Shown: piece by piece, positions 9,738 to 20,027 of the stretch | How positions within the stretch are numbered: position 1 is the stretch's first letter | Layout: each line of letters starts with the position of its first letter | Origin: Flavobacteriales bacterium | Lineage (GTDB): Bacteria; Bacteroidota; Bacteroidia; Flavobacteriales; Flavobacteriaceae | Reading direction: 5' to 3' | DNA length: 64,000 nt | NCBI GenBank assembly: GCA_004213645.1 | Contig: SGZF01000002.1 | Coordinates: 1 to 64,000, forward strand | Program-made: the position numbers and the translations under genes | Notes under the pieces: generated by a model | Told to the model about the DNA's origin: nothing | Seen by the model: the letters and a program-made list of their open reading frames with translations, nothing else | Database searches by the model: none

Positions 9738-10506
9738 TTATTTTTTTAGTTAATTTGACAAATTCTTCAACAGTAAGCTGTTCAGGTCTTAAGTCAAAGA
9801 TACTATCTTCTAATATATTATCCTGAATATCAAGTCTTTTTAGAGAGTTTTTTATTTTTTTTCTTCTTTGTTGAAAACTTAGCTTTATAATCTTATCTAG
9901 TAAGTTTAAATCACAATTATAATTAATATTGTTTTTTCTTGTTAATGATATAACTGCAGAATTAACCTTGGGCTTTGGAAAAAAAACATTTGGTGAAACA
10001 TCAAATAAAATTTTTACATTATAAAACAACTGAGTTTTAACTGATAATATTCCATATTGCTTACAGTTATTTTTGCTGACTATTCTTTCAGCAACTTCTT
10101 TTTGAAACATTCCAACAAGACTGCTTACAGATTCTAGGTTTTCTATAGCTTTAAATAAGATTTGTGATGAAATATTATATGGAAAGTTACCTATGATTAA
10201 GATATTCTTAATTGAGGGGTAATGAGATGGTATATCAAATTTTAAGAAGTCTTCTTCGATGATTTCAATCTTATCTTCTCTAAACTTATTTTGAAGAAAT
10301 TGAATTGATTCCTTATCTATTTCAATAATCGTCAATTTATTTTTTATATTAAGTAAATATTTTGTCAAAGCACCTTTCCCAGGTCCAACTTCAATAACCT
10401 TATCATATTTATTAAAATCAATTGATTCAGTTATTTTTTTTGAAATATTATCATCAGTTAAAAAATGTTGACCAAGGAATTTTTTTGGATTAACATTTCC
10501 TAACAT
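9721..10506 (-). CDS. rsmA: 16S rRNA (adenine1518-N6/adenine1519-N6)-dimethyltransferase RsmA/KsgA
   Basis: KKFLGQHFLTDDNI, VIEVGPGKGALT, IGNFPYNISSQILFK, VFFPKPKVNSAVI. Confidence 0.96.
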   Translation of the reverse strand: MLGNVNPKKFLGQHFLTDDNISKKITESIDFNKYDKVIEVGPGKGALTKYLLNIKNKLTIIEIDKESIQFLQNKFREDKIEIIEEDFLKFDIPSHYPSIKNILIIGNFPYNISSQILFKAIENLESVSSLVGMFQKEVAERIVSKNNCKQYGILSVKTQLFYNVKILFDVSPNVFFPKPKVNSAVISLTRKNNINYNCDLNLLDKIIKLSFQQRRKKIKNSLKRLDIQDNILEDSIFDLRPEQLTVEEFVKLTKKISDETI

Positions 10507-10509
10507 ATT

Positions 10510-11784
10510 TTAGCTAATTATATCAAATCCAGTATATGGAATAAGAGATTTTGGAATTTGAATACCTTCTATTGATTGATTATTTTCTATTATCACAGCC
10601 ATAACTCTTGGGAGTGCAAGAGAGCTTCCATTAAGAGTATGAAGCAATTCATTTTTACCATCTTTATTTTTGAATTTAAGATTAAGGCGATTGGATTGGT
10701 ATGTTTTAAAATTTGAAACAGAGCTAATTTCAAGCCACTTTTTTTGACCTTTAGAAAATAATTCAAAGTCATAAGTTATTGATGATGTAAAACCTAGGTC
10801 ACCTGCACATAAGTTTAGAATTCTAAAATCCAGTTCAAGTTCAGATAAAATACCCTTTATATGTTCTTTCATCATATTAAGGGCTTTGTCTGAGTTATCT
10901 GGATGCTCAAGCCTAACAATCTCAACTTTATCAAATTGATGAAGTCTATTAAGACCTCTAACATCAGAACCATAGCTTCCTGCTTCTCTCCTAAAACATG
11001 GTGTATAACCTGTAATAAGAATAGGAACTTCCTCATAAGATAATATATTGTCTCGATAAATATTTGTTAGGGGTACTTCAGCAGTTGGAATTAAATAAAA
11101 ACCATCATCATTAATATGATACATATCCCCATCTTTGTCTGGTAATTGTCCTGTAGCAAATGCTGATTCAGAATTTACTAAATGTGGAACTTGAAATTCA
11201 GTATATCCTGCAGATATATTTCTATCAAGAAAAAAGTTAATTAGTGCTCTTTGAAGCTTTGCACCTTTCCCTTTATATACAGGGAAACCAGATCCAGTAA
11301 TTTTACTCCCTAATTCAAAGTCAATAATATCATACTCTTTAGCTAAATCCCAATGGTTTTTTAATTTTTGTTTAGAATCTTCAATCTTAGAACTTCTATA
11401 CACCTCTATATTATTTTCATCATTCAATCCTTCTGGTACATTAGTGTCTGGAAGGTTTGGGATTGTTGTAATTAAACTCTGGATACTAGATTTTGTTTTG
11501 TCAAGATCTAATGATAAAGCTTTAGATTTAGCTTTTAAGTCTGTAGATTTGGTTTTAAGTTTATCTATACTTTTAACTTGATTTCCGGTCTTAAAAATTT
11601 CTGCAATTTCTTTAGAAATTGTATTAGACTCAAATAAGATTTGATCTAATTCTTGTTGAATTTTTTTTCGATTGTTATTAAGATCTATAATTTCATCAAT
11701 TACTCCAATATTCTTAAAACCACGCTTTCTTAATCCCTTGATAGTTTTTTCTTTATCATTAGAAATATCATCGATTAAAAGCAT
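10510..11784 (-). CDS. serS: Serine-tRNA ligase
   Basis: N-terminal coiled coil; LIPTAEVPLTN, CFRREAGSYGSDVRGLNRLHQFDKVE, NGSSLALPRVMAVIIENNQ. Confidence 0.97.
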   Translation of the reverse strand: MLLIDDISNDKEKTIKGLRKRGFKNIGVIDEIIDLNNNRKKIQQELDQILFESNTISKEIAEIFKTGNQVKSIDKLKTKSTDLKAKSKALSLDLDKTKSSIQSLITTIPNLPDTNVPEGLNDENNIEVYRSSKIEDSKQKLKNHWDLAKEYDIIDFELGSKITGSGFPVYKGKGAKLQRALINFFLDRNISAGYTEFQVPHLVNSESAFATGQLPDKDGDMYHINDDGFYLIPTAEVPLTNIYRDNILSYEEVPILITGYTPCFRREAGSYGSDVRGLNRLHQFDKVEIVRLEHPDNSDKALNMMKEHIKGILSELELDFRILNLCAGDLGFTSSITYDFELFSKGQKKWLEISSVSNFKTYQSNRLNLKFKNKDGKNELLHTLNGSSLALPRVMAVIIENNQSIEGIQIPKSLIPYTGFDIIS

Positions 11785-11812
11785 AGAGTTATTTTGAAAT
11801 CAAAGATAAAAC

Positions 11813-12739
11813 TTATTTGTTTATTAATTTTAAACAGTAATTTTCATCTTTTTTTAATTGTTGTTTAAGTGCTTCAATGGAAGAAAACTTTTTTTCATCT
11901 CTAATCTTTAAAATAATATCTATAGAAATCTCTTTATTGTAAATGTCTTGATTAAAATTAAATAAGTGAACTTCTATTGATTTATCATTTGAACCAATTG
12001 TTGGTCTATGGCCAATATTCATCATACCGTTGAATGATTTATTTTTAATTAATGTACGTATAAAATATACTCCATCTTTTGGTATGATTTTATACTTTTC
12101 TTTTATAAAAATATTAGCTGTAGGATAATTAATTTTTTTTCCTAAACCATCACCTTTTATTATTTTTCCAGTTAATTTAAAATTTCTTCCAAGATATTTT
12201 TTAGTTGTTTCAAGATCACCTTCGTTAATAGAATTTCTTATTTTACTCGAGCTAATTTTAATAGTTTCAATTTCTTGAGCTTCAATTTCTTCAACTGTAA
12301 AATTATATTCTTTTGAATAACTTTTAAGATCTACTACTGATGCTTCTCTCCCTTTTCCAAATCTATGGTCATAGCCAATTATAATATGTTTTAATTTAAG
12401 TTTTTCAACTAGAAAATCTTTAATATATTGATCAGCTGTCAACAACGAAAAACTTTTATCAAATGGTTGAATTATTAATGAATCAATCCCAATTTTATCT
12501 AATTGATTAATTTTTTCGTCTAAAGTATCAATCATTCTTATATTGTTGTACTTATTCAAAATAGTTCTTGGGTGAGGAAAAAATGTTAAAACAACAGAAG
12601 ATAGTTTTTTCTCTATAGATGAATTGACAACTTTTTTTAATATTTCTTGATGACCATGATGAAGGCCGTCAAAAGTTCCAATTGTAACAACTGCACCTTT
12701 TTCTTGATCATAATCATCAATGTTTCTATAAATCTTCAT
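11813..12739 (-). CDS. ribF: Bifunctional riboflavin kinase/FMN adenylyltransferase
   Basis: VVTIGTFDGLHHGHQEIL, GYDHRFGKGREA, GKKINYPTANI, DGVYFIRT. Confidence 0.95.
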   Translation of the reverse strand: MKIYRNIDDYDQEKGAVVTIGTFDGLHHGHQEILKKVVNSSIEKKLSSVVLTFFPHPRTILNKYNNIRMIDTLDEKINQLDKIGIDSLIIQPFDKSFSLLTADQYIKDFLVEKLKLKHIIIGYDHRFGKGREASVVDLKSYSKEYNFTVEEIEAQEIETIKISSSKIRNSINEGDLETTKKYLGRNFKLTGKIIKGDGLGKKINYPTANIFIKEKYKIIPKDGVYFIRTLIKNKSFNGMMNIGHRPTIGSNDKSIEVHLFNFNQDIYNKEISIDIILKIRDEKKFSSIEALKQQLKKDENYCLKLINK

Positions 12740-13358
12740 TTACAAAATTCTTCTTGTTATAAAAATTCATAGTTTTTTCTATTCCAGATTGAATAAAAGA
12801 AAATATTATTTCATTTAATATTTTTGATATTTTAGGTATCATTAATTGTTCCTTTTCAGACCATTTACCTAAAACATAATCTGTCATTGAAAGTTTATTA
12901 TTATTTGAAATACCAATTCTTATTCTAGGATAATTAGAGGTCCCAAGAAACTCTTCAATATCTTTTAAACCATTGTGACCTCCGGAGTTTCCATTAGACT
13001 TAATCTTTATGTTTCCAAAAAAAAGATTTAAGTCATCACAGATTACAAGAATATTATTATCACTAATTTTTTCTTTTTTCTTCCAATAAAGAAGTGTTTT
13101 ACCTGAGTTGTTCACATAATTATTTGGCTTAATTAAAATAATTTTTTTCCCTTTAAATTTAGCTTCAGCTCTTAAAGCTAATTTCACAGATTCAAATTTT
13201 ACATTTAGTTCTGAAGAAATACTATCAAGAACTTCAAACCCTATGTTGTGCCTTGTATTATTATATTCTTCTCCAATGTTTCCAATTCCTAAGATGAGAA
13301 ATTTGTTCATATCAGACTTTGTAGTTAACAGTGATACGATTTTATCAAAAAAATACAT
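12726..13358 (-). CDS. pth: Peptidyl-tRNA hydrolase
   Basis: ILGIGNIGEEYNNTRHNIGFEVLD, KPNNYVNNSGK, GGHNGLKDIEEFLGTSNYPRIRIGI. Confidence 0.95.
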   Translation of the reverse strand: MYFFDKIVSLLTTKSDMNKFLILGIGNIGEEYNNTRHNIGFEVLDSISSELNVKFESVKLALRAEAKFKGKKIILIKPNNYVNNSGKTLLYWKKKEKISDNNILVICDDLNLFFGNIKIKSNGNSGGHNGLKDIEEFLGTSNYPRIRIGISNNNKLSMTDYVLGKWSEKEQLMIPKISKILNEIIFSFIQSGIEKTMNFYNKKNFVNEDL

Positions 13359-13363
13359 TATTC

Positions 13364-13397
13364 ATAATTAATCTTAATTAAAGTTAAGATTAATTAT
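13364..13397. repeat. Perfect AT-rich inverted repeat (14-bp arms, 6-nt loop) between rplY and pth
   Basis: ATAATTAATCTTAA-TTAAAG-TTAAGATTAATTAT read directly; arms are exact reverse complements. Confidence 0.85.
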
Positions 13398-13404
13398 AGA
13401 AAAA

Positions 13405-14106
13405 TTATTCTTTATTAGCTTCAGGTTTTGAATCACCACCGTCAGGTTTTGAATCACCACCGTCAGGTTTTGAATCACCACCTTCAGTAGCACCTTCAGT
13501 AGCACCTTCGAGACTTTCTTCTCCATCTTCAGTTTCTTCATCTTCAGGAAGAGCCATTGAAGCCCTAGATGTTCTTACTTGACAAACAACAGTGTTTTCT
13601 GGATGAAGCAATTCAAAGTTTTCATCTTCTAATTCAGAAGTATAAAACTTATCTCCTAATTCAAGTTTAGAAATATCAACATTAAGAGAATCTGGCAGAT
13701 TATCAGGTAATGCTTTAACTCTTAATTTTCTTTTATTCCTAGTTAAAATACCACCACTATTTTGAACACCTGGAGCTGAACCGCTAAGTTCAACAGGAAT
13801 ATCCATTGTAACAGGCTTGTCATCAAATAGCTCGTAAAAATCAGCATGTAAAATTTTATCTGATACAGGATGAAATTGAATATCTTGTAAAATTGCATTT
13901 TTCTTTTTATCACCAAAGTCAAGTACTACAGTATGGGCCGCAGCAGTATATACTAGATCCTTGAAGCCTATCTCAGTTGCAGTAAAATGAAAAACTTCAT
14001 CACCTCCATATAAGACACATGGAACATTTCCGTCTTTTCTCACTGATTTTGTACTAGTCTTTCCAGTGGCTTCTCTTATTTTACTTTTAATTTCTATTGA
14101 TTTCAT
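13405..14106 (-). CDS. rplY: 50S ribosomal protein L25/general stress protein Ctc with repetitive acidic C-terminal tail
   Basis: [54 protein letters not shown]; tail with (GGDSKPD/E)x3. Confidence 0.93.
   Translation of the reverse strand: MKSIEIKSKIREATGKTSTKSVRKDGNVPCVLYGGDEVFHFTATEIGFKDLVYTAAAHTVVLDFGDKKKNAILQDIQFHPVSDKILHADFYELFDDKPVTMDIPVELSGSAPGVQNSGGILTRNKRKLRVKALPDNLPDSLNVDISKLELGDKFYTSELEDENFELLHPENTVVCQVRTSRASMALPEDEETEDGEESLEGATEGATEGGDSKPDGGDSKPDGGDSKPEANKE
13421..13506. repeat. Coding tandem repeats in rplY tail: 3 copies of a 21-bp unit followed by 2 copies of a 12-bp unit
   Basis: tcaggttttgaatcaccaccg repeated from 13421 to about 13482, then ttcagtagcacc twice (13483-13506). 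Confidence 0.9.
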
Positions 14107-14110
14107 TTTT

Positions 14111-15049
14111 TTAATTTATAAATAGTTTATCAATTGACTTGTTATGGTGAATATTAAACATAGCTTCTGCAAATATCTTTGAGCATGTTAGATGCTCAAT
14201 TTTATTTGATTTATCTTTTATTTCAATTGAGTCACTTGTGATTAATTTTTTAAGTTTTGATTTTTCAATTTTTTTATAAGCATCACCTGAAAGCAGAGCA
14301 TGAGTACAAATAGCAATTACAGAATTAGCTCCTTTTTCAATCATCAAGTCAGCAGCTTTTGTAAGTGTCCCAGCAGTATCTACCATATCATCTACTAAAA
14401 CAACATTTTGACCACTTACATCACCGATCAGCTCCATATGTGTAATAATATTTCCTTTTGATCTTCTTTTGAAACATATTACAACATCAGAGTCTAAAAA
14501 CTTAGAGTAAGCATAGGCTCTTTTTGAACCACCCATATCAGGAGATGCGATAGTTAAATTTTTAATACCAAGAGATTTAAGATAAGGAACAAATATTGAT
14601 GAAGCATATAAGTGATCAACTGGTTTTTCAAAAAATCCTTGAATCTGATCTGCATGTAAATCCATTGTTATAATTCTAGTTGCTCCTGCTGATTCTATAA
14701 GTTTTGCAACTAGTTTAGCTCCTACAGGAACTCTAGGTTTATCTTTTCTATCTTGTCTTGCCCAGCCAAAATAAGGAATAACAGCTGTGATATGTCTAGC
14801 AGAAGCTCTTTTTGCCGCATCAAGCATCAATAACATCTCCATCAGGTTATCTGATGATGGGTTTGTTGATCCAATTAAAAAAACTCTAGAACCTCTAACA
14901 GATTCTTCGAATGATGGTTGAAACTCTCCATCATTATATCTTTGAAAATTAACATTACCAAGTTCTTGACCAAAGTGCTTAGCAATTTGTTTTGACAAAG
15001 TCATACTTTGAGTACAAGAAAATATTTTTACTGGCGTCTTCACAATCAA
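14111..15049 (-). CDS. prs: Ribose-phosphate pyrophosphokinase
   Basis: [65 protein letters not shown]. Confidence 0.96.
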   Translation of the reverse strand: MIVKTPVKIFSCTQSMTLSKQIAKHFGQELGNVNFQRYNDGEFQPSFEESVRGSRVFLIGSTNPSSDNLMEMLLMLDAAKRASARHITAVIPYFGWARQDRKDKPRVPVGAKLVAKLIESAGATRIITMDLHADQIQGFFEKPVDHLYASSIFVPYLKSLGIKNLTIASPDMGGSKRAYAYSKFLDSDVVICFKRRSKGNIITHMELIGDVSGQNVVLVDDMVDTAGTLTKAADLMIEKGANSVIAICTHALLSGDAYKKIEKSKLKKLITSDSIEIKDKSNKIEHLTCSKIFAEAMFNIHHNKSIDKLFIN

Positions 15050-15144
15050 TTAATTGGAGTGCAAATTTATAAATAATTATTGTTCAGTATAATTTTATTA
15101 TAAATTATTTAATATAATGGAATTTATTAATTTTAGCCAATATT

Positions 15145-15226
15145 GCTTCGGTGGCGAAACTGGTAGACGCGCTGGATTCAAAATCCAGTTCCTTTTGGAG
15201 TGTGGGTTCGATTCCCACCCGAAGTA
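15145..15226 (+). tRNA. tRNA-Leu (anticodon CAA)
   Basis: GCTTCGG/CCGAAGT acceptor stem, anticodon stem-loop CTGGA-TTCAAAA-TCCAG, variable arm, T-arm GTGGG-TTCGATT-CCCAC. Confidence 0.95.
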
Positions 15227-15235
15227 CTATTTATT

Positions 15236-16684
15236 ATGCCCCTTAGTAAAAAAAATATTGAAATAGACATTGTTTGGTTTAAAAAAGACTTAAGAACACT
15301 TGATAATAAGTCACTTGAATTTGTTTCAAATTCTGGTAATCCAACATTATTTATATACATTTTTGAACCATCAGTTATTGATTCTCCAGATTGTGACCCT
15401 CGTCATTTAAGATTTATATTTGAGTCTTTACTTGACATACAAAAGAAACTCAGAAAGTTCTCATTAGATCTTAATTTCATTAATTGTGAAGCTTTGAAGT
15501 TTTTTCAAGAAATATCAAATAAATATAAAATCAAAAATGTATTATCATATGAAGAAATTGGTAATAATTTAACCTATAAAAGGGATAAAAGTATACTGAA
15601 ATTTTTTCAGAGTAGGAGTATCAATTGGATTCAAAATAAAACTAATGGAATTATAAGGGGTTTACGATCAAGAAAAAATTGGAAAAAGAAATGGTTAGAA
15701 GAAATGAAATCAGAAATTTTAATTACTGATTTTGAATTTATAAATAAACAAAAAGTAAATATTCCGTCAAGTATAAAGTCGTTTAATTTCATAGATACAT
15801 TTGACAAAAATTTTCAGCCTGGTGGGGAAACCTATGCATGGATGTACATAAGATCGTTTCTAAAATCAAGACATGTTGGCTATTCAAAAAATATCAGTAG
15901 ACCTTCAGAGAGTAGAATTTCATGTAGTAGGCTTTCCCCATACATAACTTATGGTAATTTATCTTCAAAACAGATCTATCAGTTTTTTAGTAGATCATCA
16001 AAAAATAGAGATATCAGAAATTTTTTATCAAGGCTTCAATGGAGATGTCATTTTATGCAAAAATTTGATGATCAGCCTGATATGGAATTTAATAATATAA
16101 ATAGTGCTTACGACTCCATACGAAATAAATATGATAAGAATCTGTTGTTAAAATGGAGAAAGGGTGAAACAGGTATACCCATAATTGATGCTTGTATGCG
16201 CTGTCTTGACCAAACAGGATATTTAAATTTTAGAATGAGAGCAATGATAGTATCATTTGCAGCATTTAATTTATGGCAAGATTGGAAAAATTTTAGTCAT
16301 CATTTAGCTAAGAAATTCCTTGATTATGAACCAGGTATTCATTATTCTCAAATACAGATGCAATCAGCTGTAACGGGAATAAATACTGTAAGAATTTACA
16401 ACCCAGTGAAAAATTCACTAGAGCTTGATCCAAGTGGGGAATTTATAAAAAAGTGGGTACTTGAACTTAAATCAATACCTGTTGAGTATATTCACGAACC
16501 GTGGAAAATGACAAAAATTGAACAAGAAATGTATAATTTTTCTATTGGTGATAATTATCCACTCCCAATAGTTGATATAGAAATATCTAGAAAAGAAGCT
16601 TTGGAAAAAATATGGCGTATAAAAAAGAGTTCAAAAAGTAAAACTATTGCAAAAAATATTTTAAAAAAACACGTAAATAAATAA
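15236..16684 (+). CDS. Cryptochrome/DNA photolyase family protein
   Basis: VWFKKDLRTLDNKSL N-terminus; C-terminal FAD domain RLSPYITYGNLSSKQIY, WRCHFMQKF, GIPIIDACMRCLDQTGYLNFRMRAMIVSFAAFNLWQDW. Track ORF start (15200) lies inside the tRNA; ATG at 15236 preferred. Confidence 0.9.
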   Translation: MPLSKKNIEIDIVWFKKDLRTLDNKSLEFVSNSGNPTLFIYIFEPSVIDSPDCDPRHLRFIFESLLDIQKKLRKFSLDLNFINCEALKFFQEISNKYKIKNVLSYEEIGNNLTYKRDKSILKFFQSRSINWIQNKTNGIIRGLRSRKNWKKKWLEEMKSEILITDFEFINKQKVNIPSSIKSFNFIDTFDKNFQPGGETYAWMYIRSFLKSRHVGYSKNISRPSESRISCSRLSPYITYGNLSSKQIYQFFSRSSKNRDIRNFLSRLQWRCHFMQKFDDQPDMEFNNINSAYDSIRNKYDKNLLLKWRKGETGIPIIDACMRCLDQTGYLNFRMRAMIVSFAAFNLWQDWKNFSHHLAKKFLDYEPGIHYSQIQMQSAVTGINTVRIYNPVKNSLELDPSGEFIKKWVLELKSIPVEYIHEPWKMTKIEQEMYNFSIGDNYPLPIVDIEISRKEALEKIWRIKKSSKSKTIAKNILKKHVNK

Positions 16685-16701
16685 AAAAAATTATTTATTT
16701 A
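16674..16701. repeat. AT-only inverted repeat spanning the photolyase stop codon (possible weak hairpin)
   Basis: TAAATAAATAA-AAAAAA-TTATTTATTTA, 11-bp perfect arms. Confidence 0.6.
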
Positions 16702-16754
16702 TATTTAAAGTTAAGTATCAACTAATAAAAGATAATACTGCAAATTAAAATATT

Positions 16755-17672
16755 ATGAATTCAAGAAGAAGCTTTATAAAAAAATCATCTTTAATTACAC
16801 TAGGAGCACTAAACTATAATTTTTCACCAATGATAACTGATATTAATGGAGTTGATATTTCGGTAATTACTTATTCATTTAATCCTGGTTCTGAAGACAC
16901 AAATGTAATTATTCAAAATTGTATTGATTCAGGTATAGATAATATTGAATTAATGAGTAATCATATTGAGAAATCAATGGGTTTACCAAGATCTAGTAGA
17001 TTACATTCAGATTGGCGAGCAAACGTATCTAATAAGGAATTAAGGAATATGAGGAAATTTTTTAATGATAATGGGATAAATATTTTTGCTCTTAAGGCAA
17101 ACTGTATTGGATCAAATAATACTGACAAAGAAATTGAATATGCAATGAGAGCTACAAAAGCTTTGGGAGCAGATTTTTTGACTAATGAGTTAATGGATGA
17201 CAAACAAATAACTAGAGTTAATTTTTTTGCAGAAAAATATAATGTTAATGTTGGCTATCATGCTCATAGTAATAATCTTGGATCAAATGTAAAAGCAACT
17301 GATCAAGCATGGAATTATGCACTTAATTCATCAAGAAATAACTTCATAAATTTAGATATTGGACACTATATAAATGTTGGAGGAGATAATACAGAAGATT
17401 CACTTTTGGAATTTATTAAGAATAATTATAAAAAAATATGTAGTCTCCATTTAAAAGATAGACAATCTGGAAAAAATGCTAATATTGCAGTAAGTGATAA
17501 TCAAATATGGGGACTTGGAGATACACCCATAGACAAAGTTTTAAGGTTGATGAGAGATAACTCATACAAATTTAGTGGGACTATTGAACTTGAATATAGA
17601 ATTCCTGAAGGATCAAATAGAGTTAAAGAAGTAAAGAAATGTCTTGAATACTGTAAAAATGCTTTAAACTAA
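16755..17672 (+). CDS. Sugar phosphate isomerase/epimerase (xylose isomerase-like TIM barrel) with twin-arginine-like leader
   Basis: MNSRRSFIKKSSLITLGAL leader; VNVGYHAHSNN, FINLDIGHYINVGGD, SLHLKDRQ, GTIELEY motifs. Confidence 0.85.
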   Translation: MNSRRSFIKKSSLITLGALNYNFSPMITDINGVDISVITYSFNPGSEDTNVIIQNCIDSGIDNIELMSNHIEKSMGLPRSSRLHSDWRANVSNKELRNMRKFFNDNGINIFALKANCIGSNNTDKEIEYAMRATKALGADFLTNELMDDKQITRVNFFAEKYNVNVGYHAHSNNLGSNVKATDQAWNYALNSSRNNFINLDIGHYINVGGDNTEDSLLEFIKNNYKKICSLHLKDRQSGKNANIAVSDNQIWGLGDTPIDKVLRLMRDNSYKFSGTIELEYRIPEGSNRVKEVKKCLEYCKNALN

Positions 17673-17675
17673 TAA

Positions 17676-20027
17676 ATGAAAAGACATTTTGTCATTTTTT
17701 GTTTATTAATTATATCCTTAAAATTACAATCTCAAAATTTAGGGACTATTTCAGGTAAAATTTTTAGCAATGAAACAGGGTTAATTCTTGAGGGCGCAAC
17801 TATTCAAATTGAAAACTCTAATTTCTTTTCTATAACTGATGAGAATGGATATTTTCAAATAAATAATGTACCTACTTCAAGTTACAATATAACAGCAAGT
17901 TTTGTTGGATATAAATCTCTAACATTATATAACGTAATTATCAAATCTGTTGGAAATCAGTCTTTACAATTCTCTCTTGATCAATCAACTGAAATACTTG
18001 ATGAGGTTGTTGTTATTCAGTCCCCATTTAAAACCTCATTAGAAACCCCTCTATCAACTCAAACATTCTCAGCAATAGAAATTGAAACTTATCCAGGGGG
18101 TAATAATGATATAACAAGAGTTATTCAAAGTTTACCAGGAATTTCTCCATCTGTTGGTGGGTTTCGAAATGATATAATTATTCGTGGTGGAGGTCCAAAT
18201 GAAACTGTATATTATTTGGATGGAATAGAAATTCCGAATATCAACCATTTTAGTACTCAAGGAAGTTCAGGAGGACCAGTTGGACTTATAAATGTATCAT
18301 TTATTAAAGATGTGACTTTATCAACCTCTTCTTTTGGAGCAGAGTATGACAATGCCCTTTCAGGTGTTTTGTCTTTTGAACAAAAGGAAGCTAATATTGA
18401 AAGAATTTCAGGAAATTTTAGGATTGGGTCTAGTGAGGCTGGATTGACTTTTGAAGGTCCAATCAATATTTTTAATAATAAAGAGACTTCTTTTATATTT
18501 TCTGTAAGAAGAAGTTATTTACAATTTATTTTTAAAGCATTTGGATTCTCTTTTCTTCCCGACTACTGGGATTATCAAATGAAAATTAAACATAAAATTG
18601 ATGACTTTAACTATTTAAACTTCATAGGAATTGGATCAATTGATGAACTAACAGTTAATGAGTCAAATGAATTTAACTTTGAGAACGAATCTACAATTGA
18701 ACAAATCCCCATAATAAATCAGAGGTCCAGAACTTTTGGACTTTCTTGGAAAAGAATTTTTAAAAATAAAAGTGGATTTTTCAATCTCTCAATTAGTAAT
18801 AACATGTTAGAGAATAACTTTGAGAGATTTCAAAATAATCTGTCAAGAGTAGACCCTACATTTATTAATATTTCAAATGAAGAGGAAACTAAAATTAGAT
18901 TTATTAGCACTAAAAATTTAAAAAAGTTTAAGTTTTCGTACGGAGGAAACTTCCAGCTATCAGACTATATAAATAAATATGAATATAATTATTATAATAT
19001 TTACTACAATACTAAAATAAATTTTATAAAATATGGACTATTTATTAAAGGGTCAGGATTATTTTTAGACGATAAACTTGGTATTTCTCTGGGATTTAGA
19101 GTTGATCAAGATAATTTTACTTTAAATAATGATTTTTTTGAAAACTTTTCACCAAGATTAGCATTATCCTTTATAATTTCAGAAGATAACAAATGGAAAT
19201 TAAATTTTTCTTCAGGTAGATATTTTAAAATCCCAACTTATACCTCATTAGGTTTTAAAAATTTAAATAATATTTTTTTAAATAAAACTTCTAAATATAC
19301 TATAAGTGATCATATAGTTGGAGGTATTGAGTTTAATTGGTCTGAATCCTCAAGGCTTACACTAGAATTATTCAATAAAAAATATACTAACTATCCAGTC
19401 TCTGTTCTTGATGGTGTTTCTCTCGCTAATAAAGGTGGAGATTTTGAAGTTCTTGGTAATGAAGAAATTTTAACAATTGGAAAAGGAAAATCATATGGTT
19501 TAGAATTTCTTTATCAGCAAAAACTTAAAAATAATTTCTACGGTATATTATCTTATACTCTTTTCTACAGTAAATTTTCGGGACTTGACAAAGTATATTT
19601 TCCATCAGTATGGGATAATAGACATATTTTATCTTTTACTGGTGGATATAAACTCAAAAAAAATTGGGAGTTAAGTTCTAAGATAAGGTATACTGGAAAA
19701 ACACCATATGCGCCAGTTGATATATTTTCAAGTGTTAAATCTTATCCTGAGATTATTTTTGATTATTCTAAACTTGGTAATTACTACTTAACTGAATTTA
19801 CTAAGTTAGATATAAGAATAGATAAAAGGTGGAATTTTAAATCAACATCTATGAATTTTTATATTGATATTGAGAATCTTCTGATGAATGAAATTCCTAT
19901 ACCACCAGAATATGGTCTGGAAAGAGATCAAAATCAAAATATTGTTAATCCCAGAAATTTAATTGAAGTAATTAGTGATAATCGAAATTCAATAATACCT
20001 AGTATAGGATTTGTTTTCGATTTTTAA
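17676..20027 (+). CDS. TonB-dependent outer membrane receptor with N-terminal carboxypeptidase-like regulatory domain
   Basis: Signal peptide, GTISGKIFSNETGLILEGATIQIEN...GYKSL domain, plug NDITRVIQSLPGISPSVGGFRNDIIIRGGGPNETVYYLDGIEI, C-terminal barrel ending FVFDF. Confidence 0.93.
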   Translation: MKRHFVIFCLLIISLKLQSQNLGTISGKIFSNETGLILEGATIQIENSNFFSITDENGYFQINNVPTSSYNITASFVGYKSLTLYNVIIKSVGNQSLQFSLDQSTEILDEVVVIQSPFKTSLETPLSTQTFSAIEIETYPGGNNDITRVIQSLPGISPSVGGFRNDIIIRGGGPNETVYYLDGIEIPNINHFSTQGSSGGPVGLINVSFIKDVTLSTSSFGAEYDNALSGVLSFEQKEANIERISGNFRIGSSEAGLTFEGPINIFNNKETSFIFSVRRSYLQFIFKAFGFSFLPDYWDYQMKIKHKIDDFNYLNFIGIGSIDELTVNESNEFNFENESTIEQIPIINQRSRTFGLSWKRIFKNKSGFFNLSISNNMLENNFERFQNNLSRVDPTFINISNEEETKIRFISTKNLKKFKFSYGGNFQLSDYINKYEYNYYNIYYNTKINFIKYGLFIKGSGLFLDDKLGISLGFRVDQDNFTLNNDFFENFSPRLALSFIISEDNKWKLNFSSGRYFKIPTYTSLGFKNLNNIFLNKTSKYTISDHIVGGIEFNWSESSRLTLELFNKKYTNYPVSVLDGVSLANKGGDFEVLGNEEILTIGKGKSYGLEFLYQQKLKNNFYGILSYTLFYSKFSGLDKVYFPSVWDNRHILSFTGGYKLKKNWELSSKIRYTGKTPYAPVDIFSSVKSYPEIIFDYSKLGNYYLTEFTKLDIRIDKRWNFKSTSMNFYIDIENLLMNEIPIPPEYGLERDQNQNIVNPRNLIEVISDNRNSIIPSIGFVFDF

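Noticed and set aside
13421-13482. Possible CRISPR-like direct repeats
   Set aside because: Contiguous 21-bp units with no spacers, in frame in rplY: a coding tandem repeat.
15178-15360. Minus-strand 60-aa ORF ending in GNRTHTPKGTGF
   Set aside because: Antisense to the tRNA-Leu and photolyase start; the C-terminal peptide is the well-known spurious translation of antisense tRNA.
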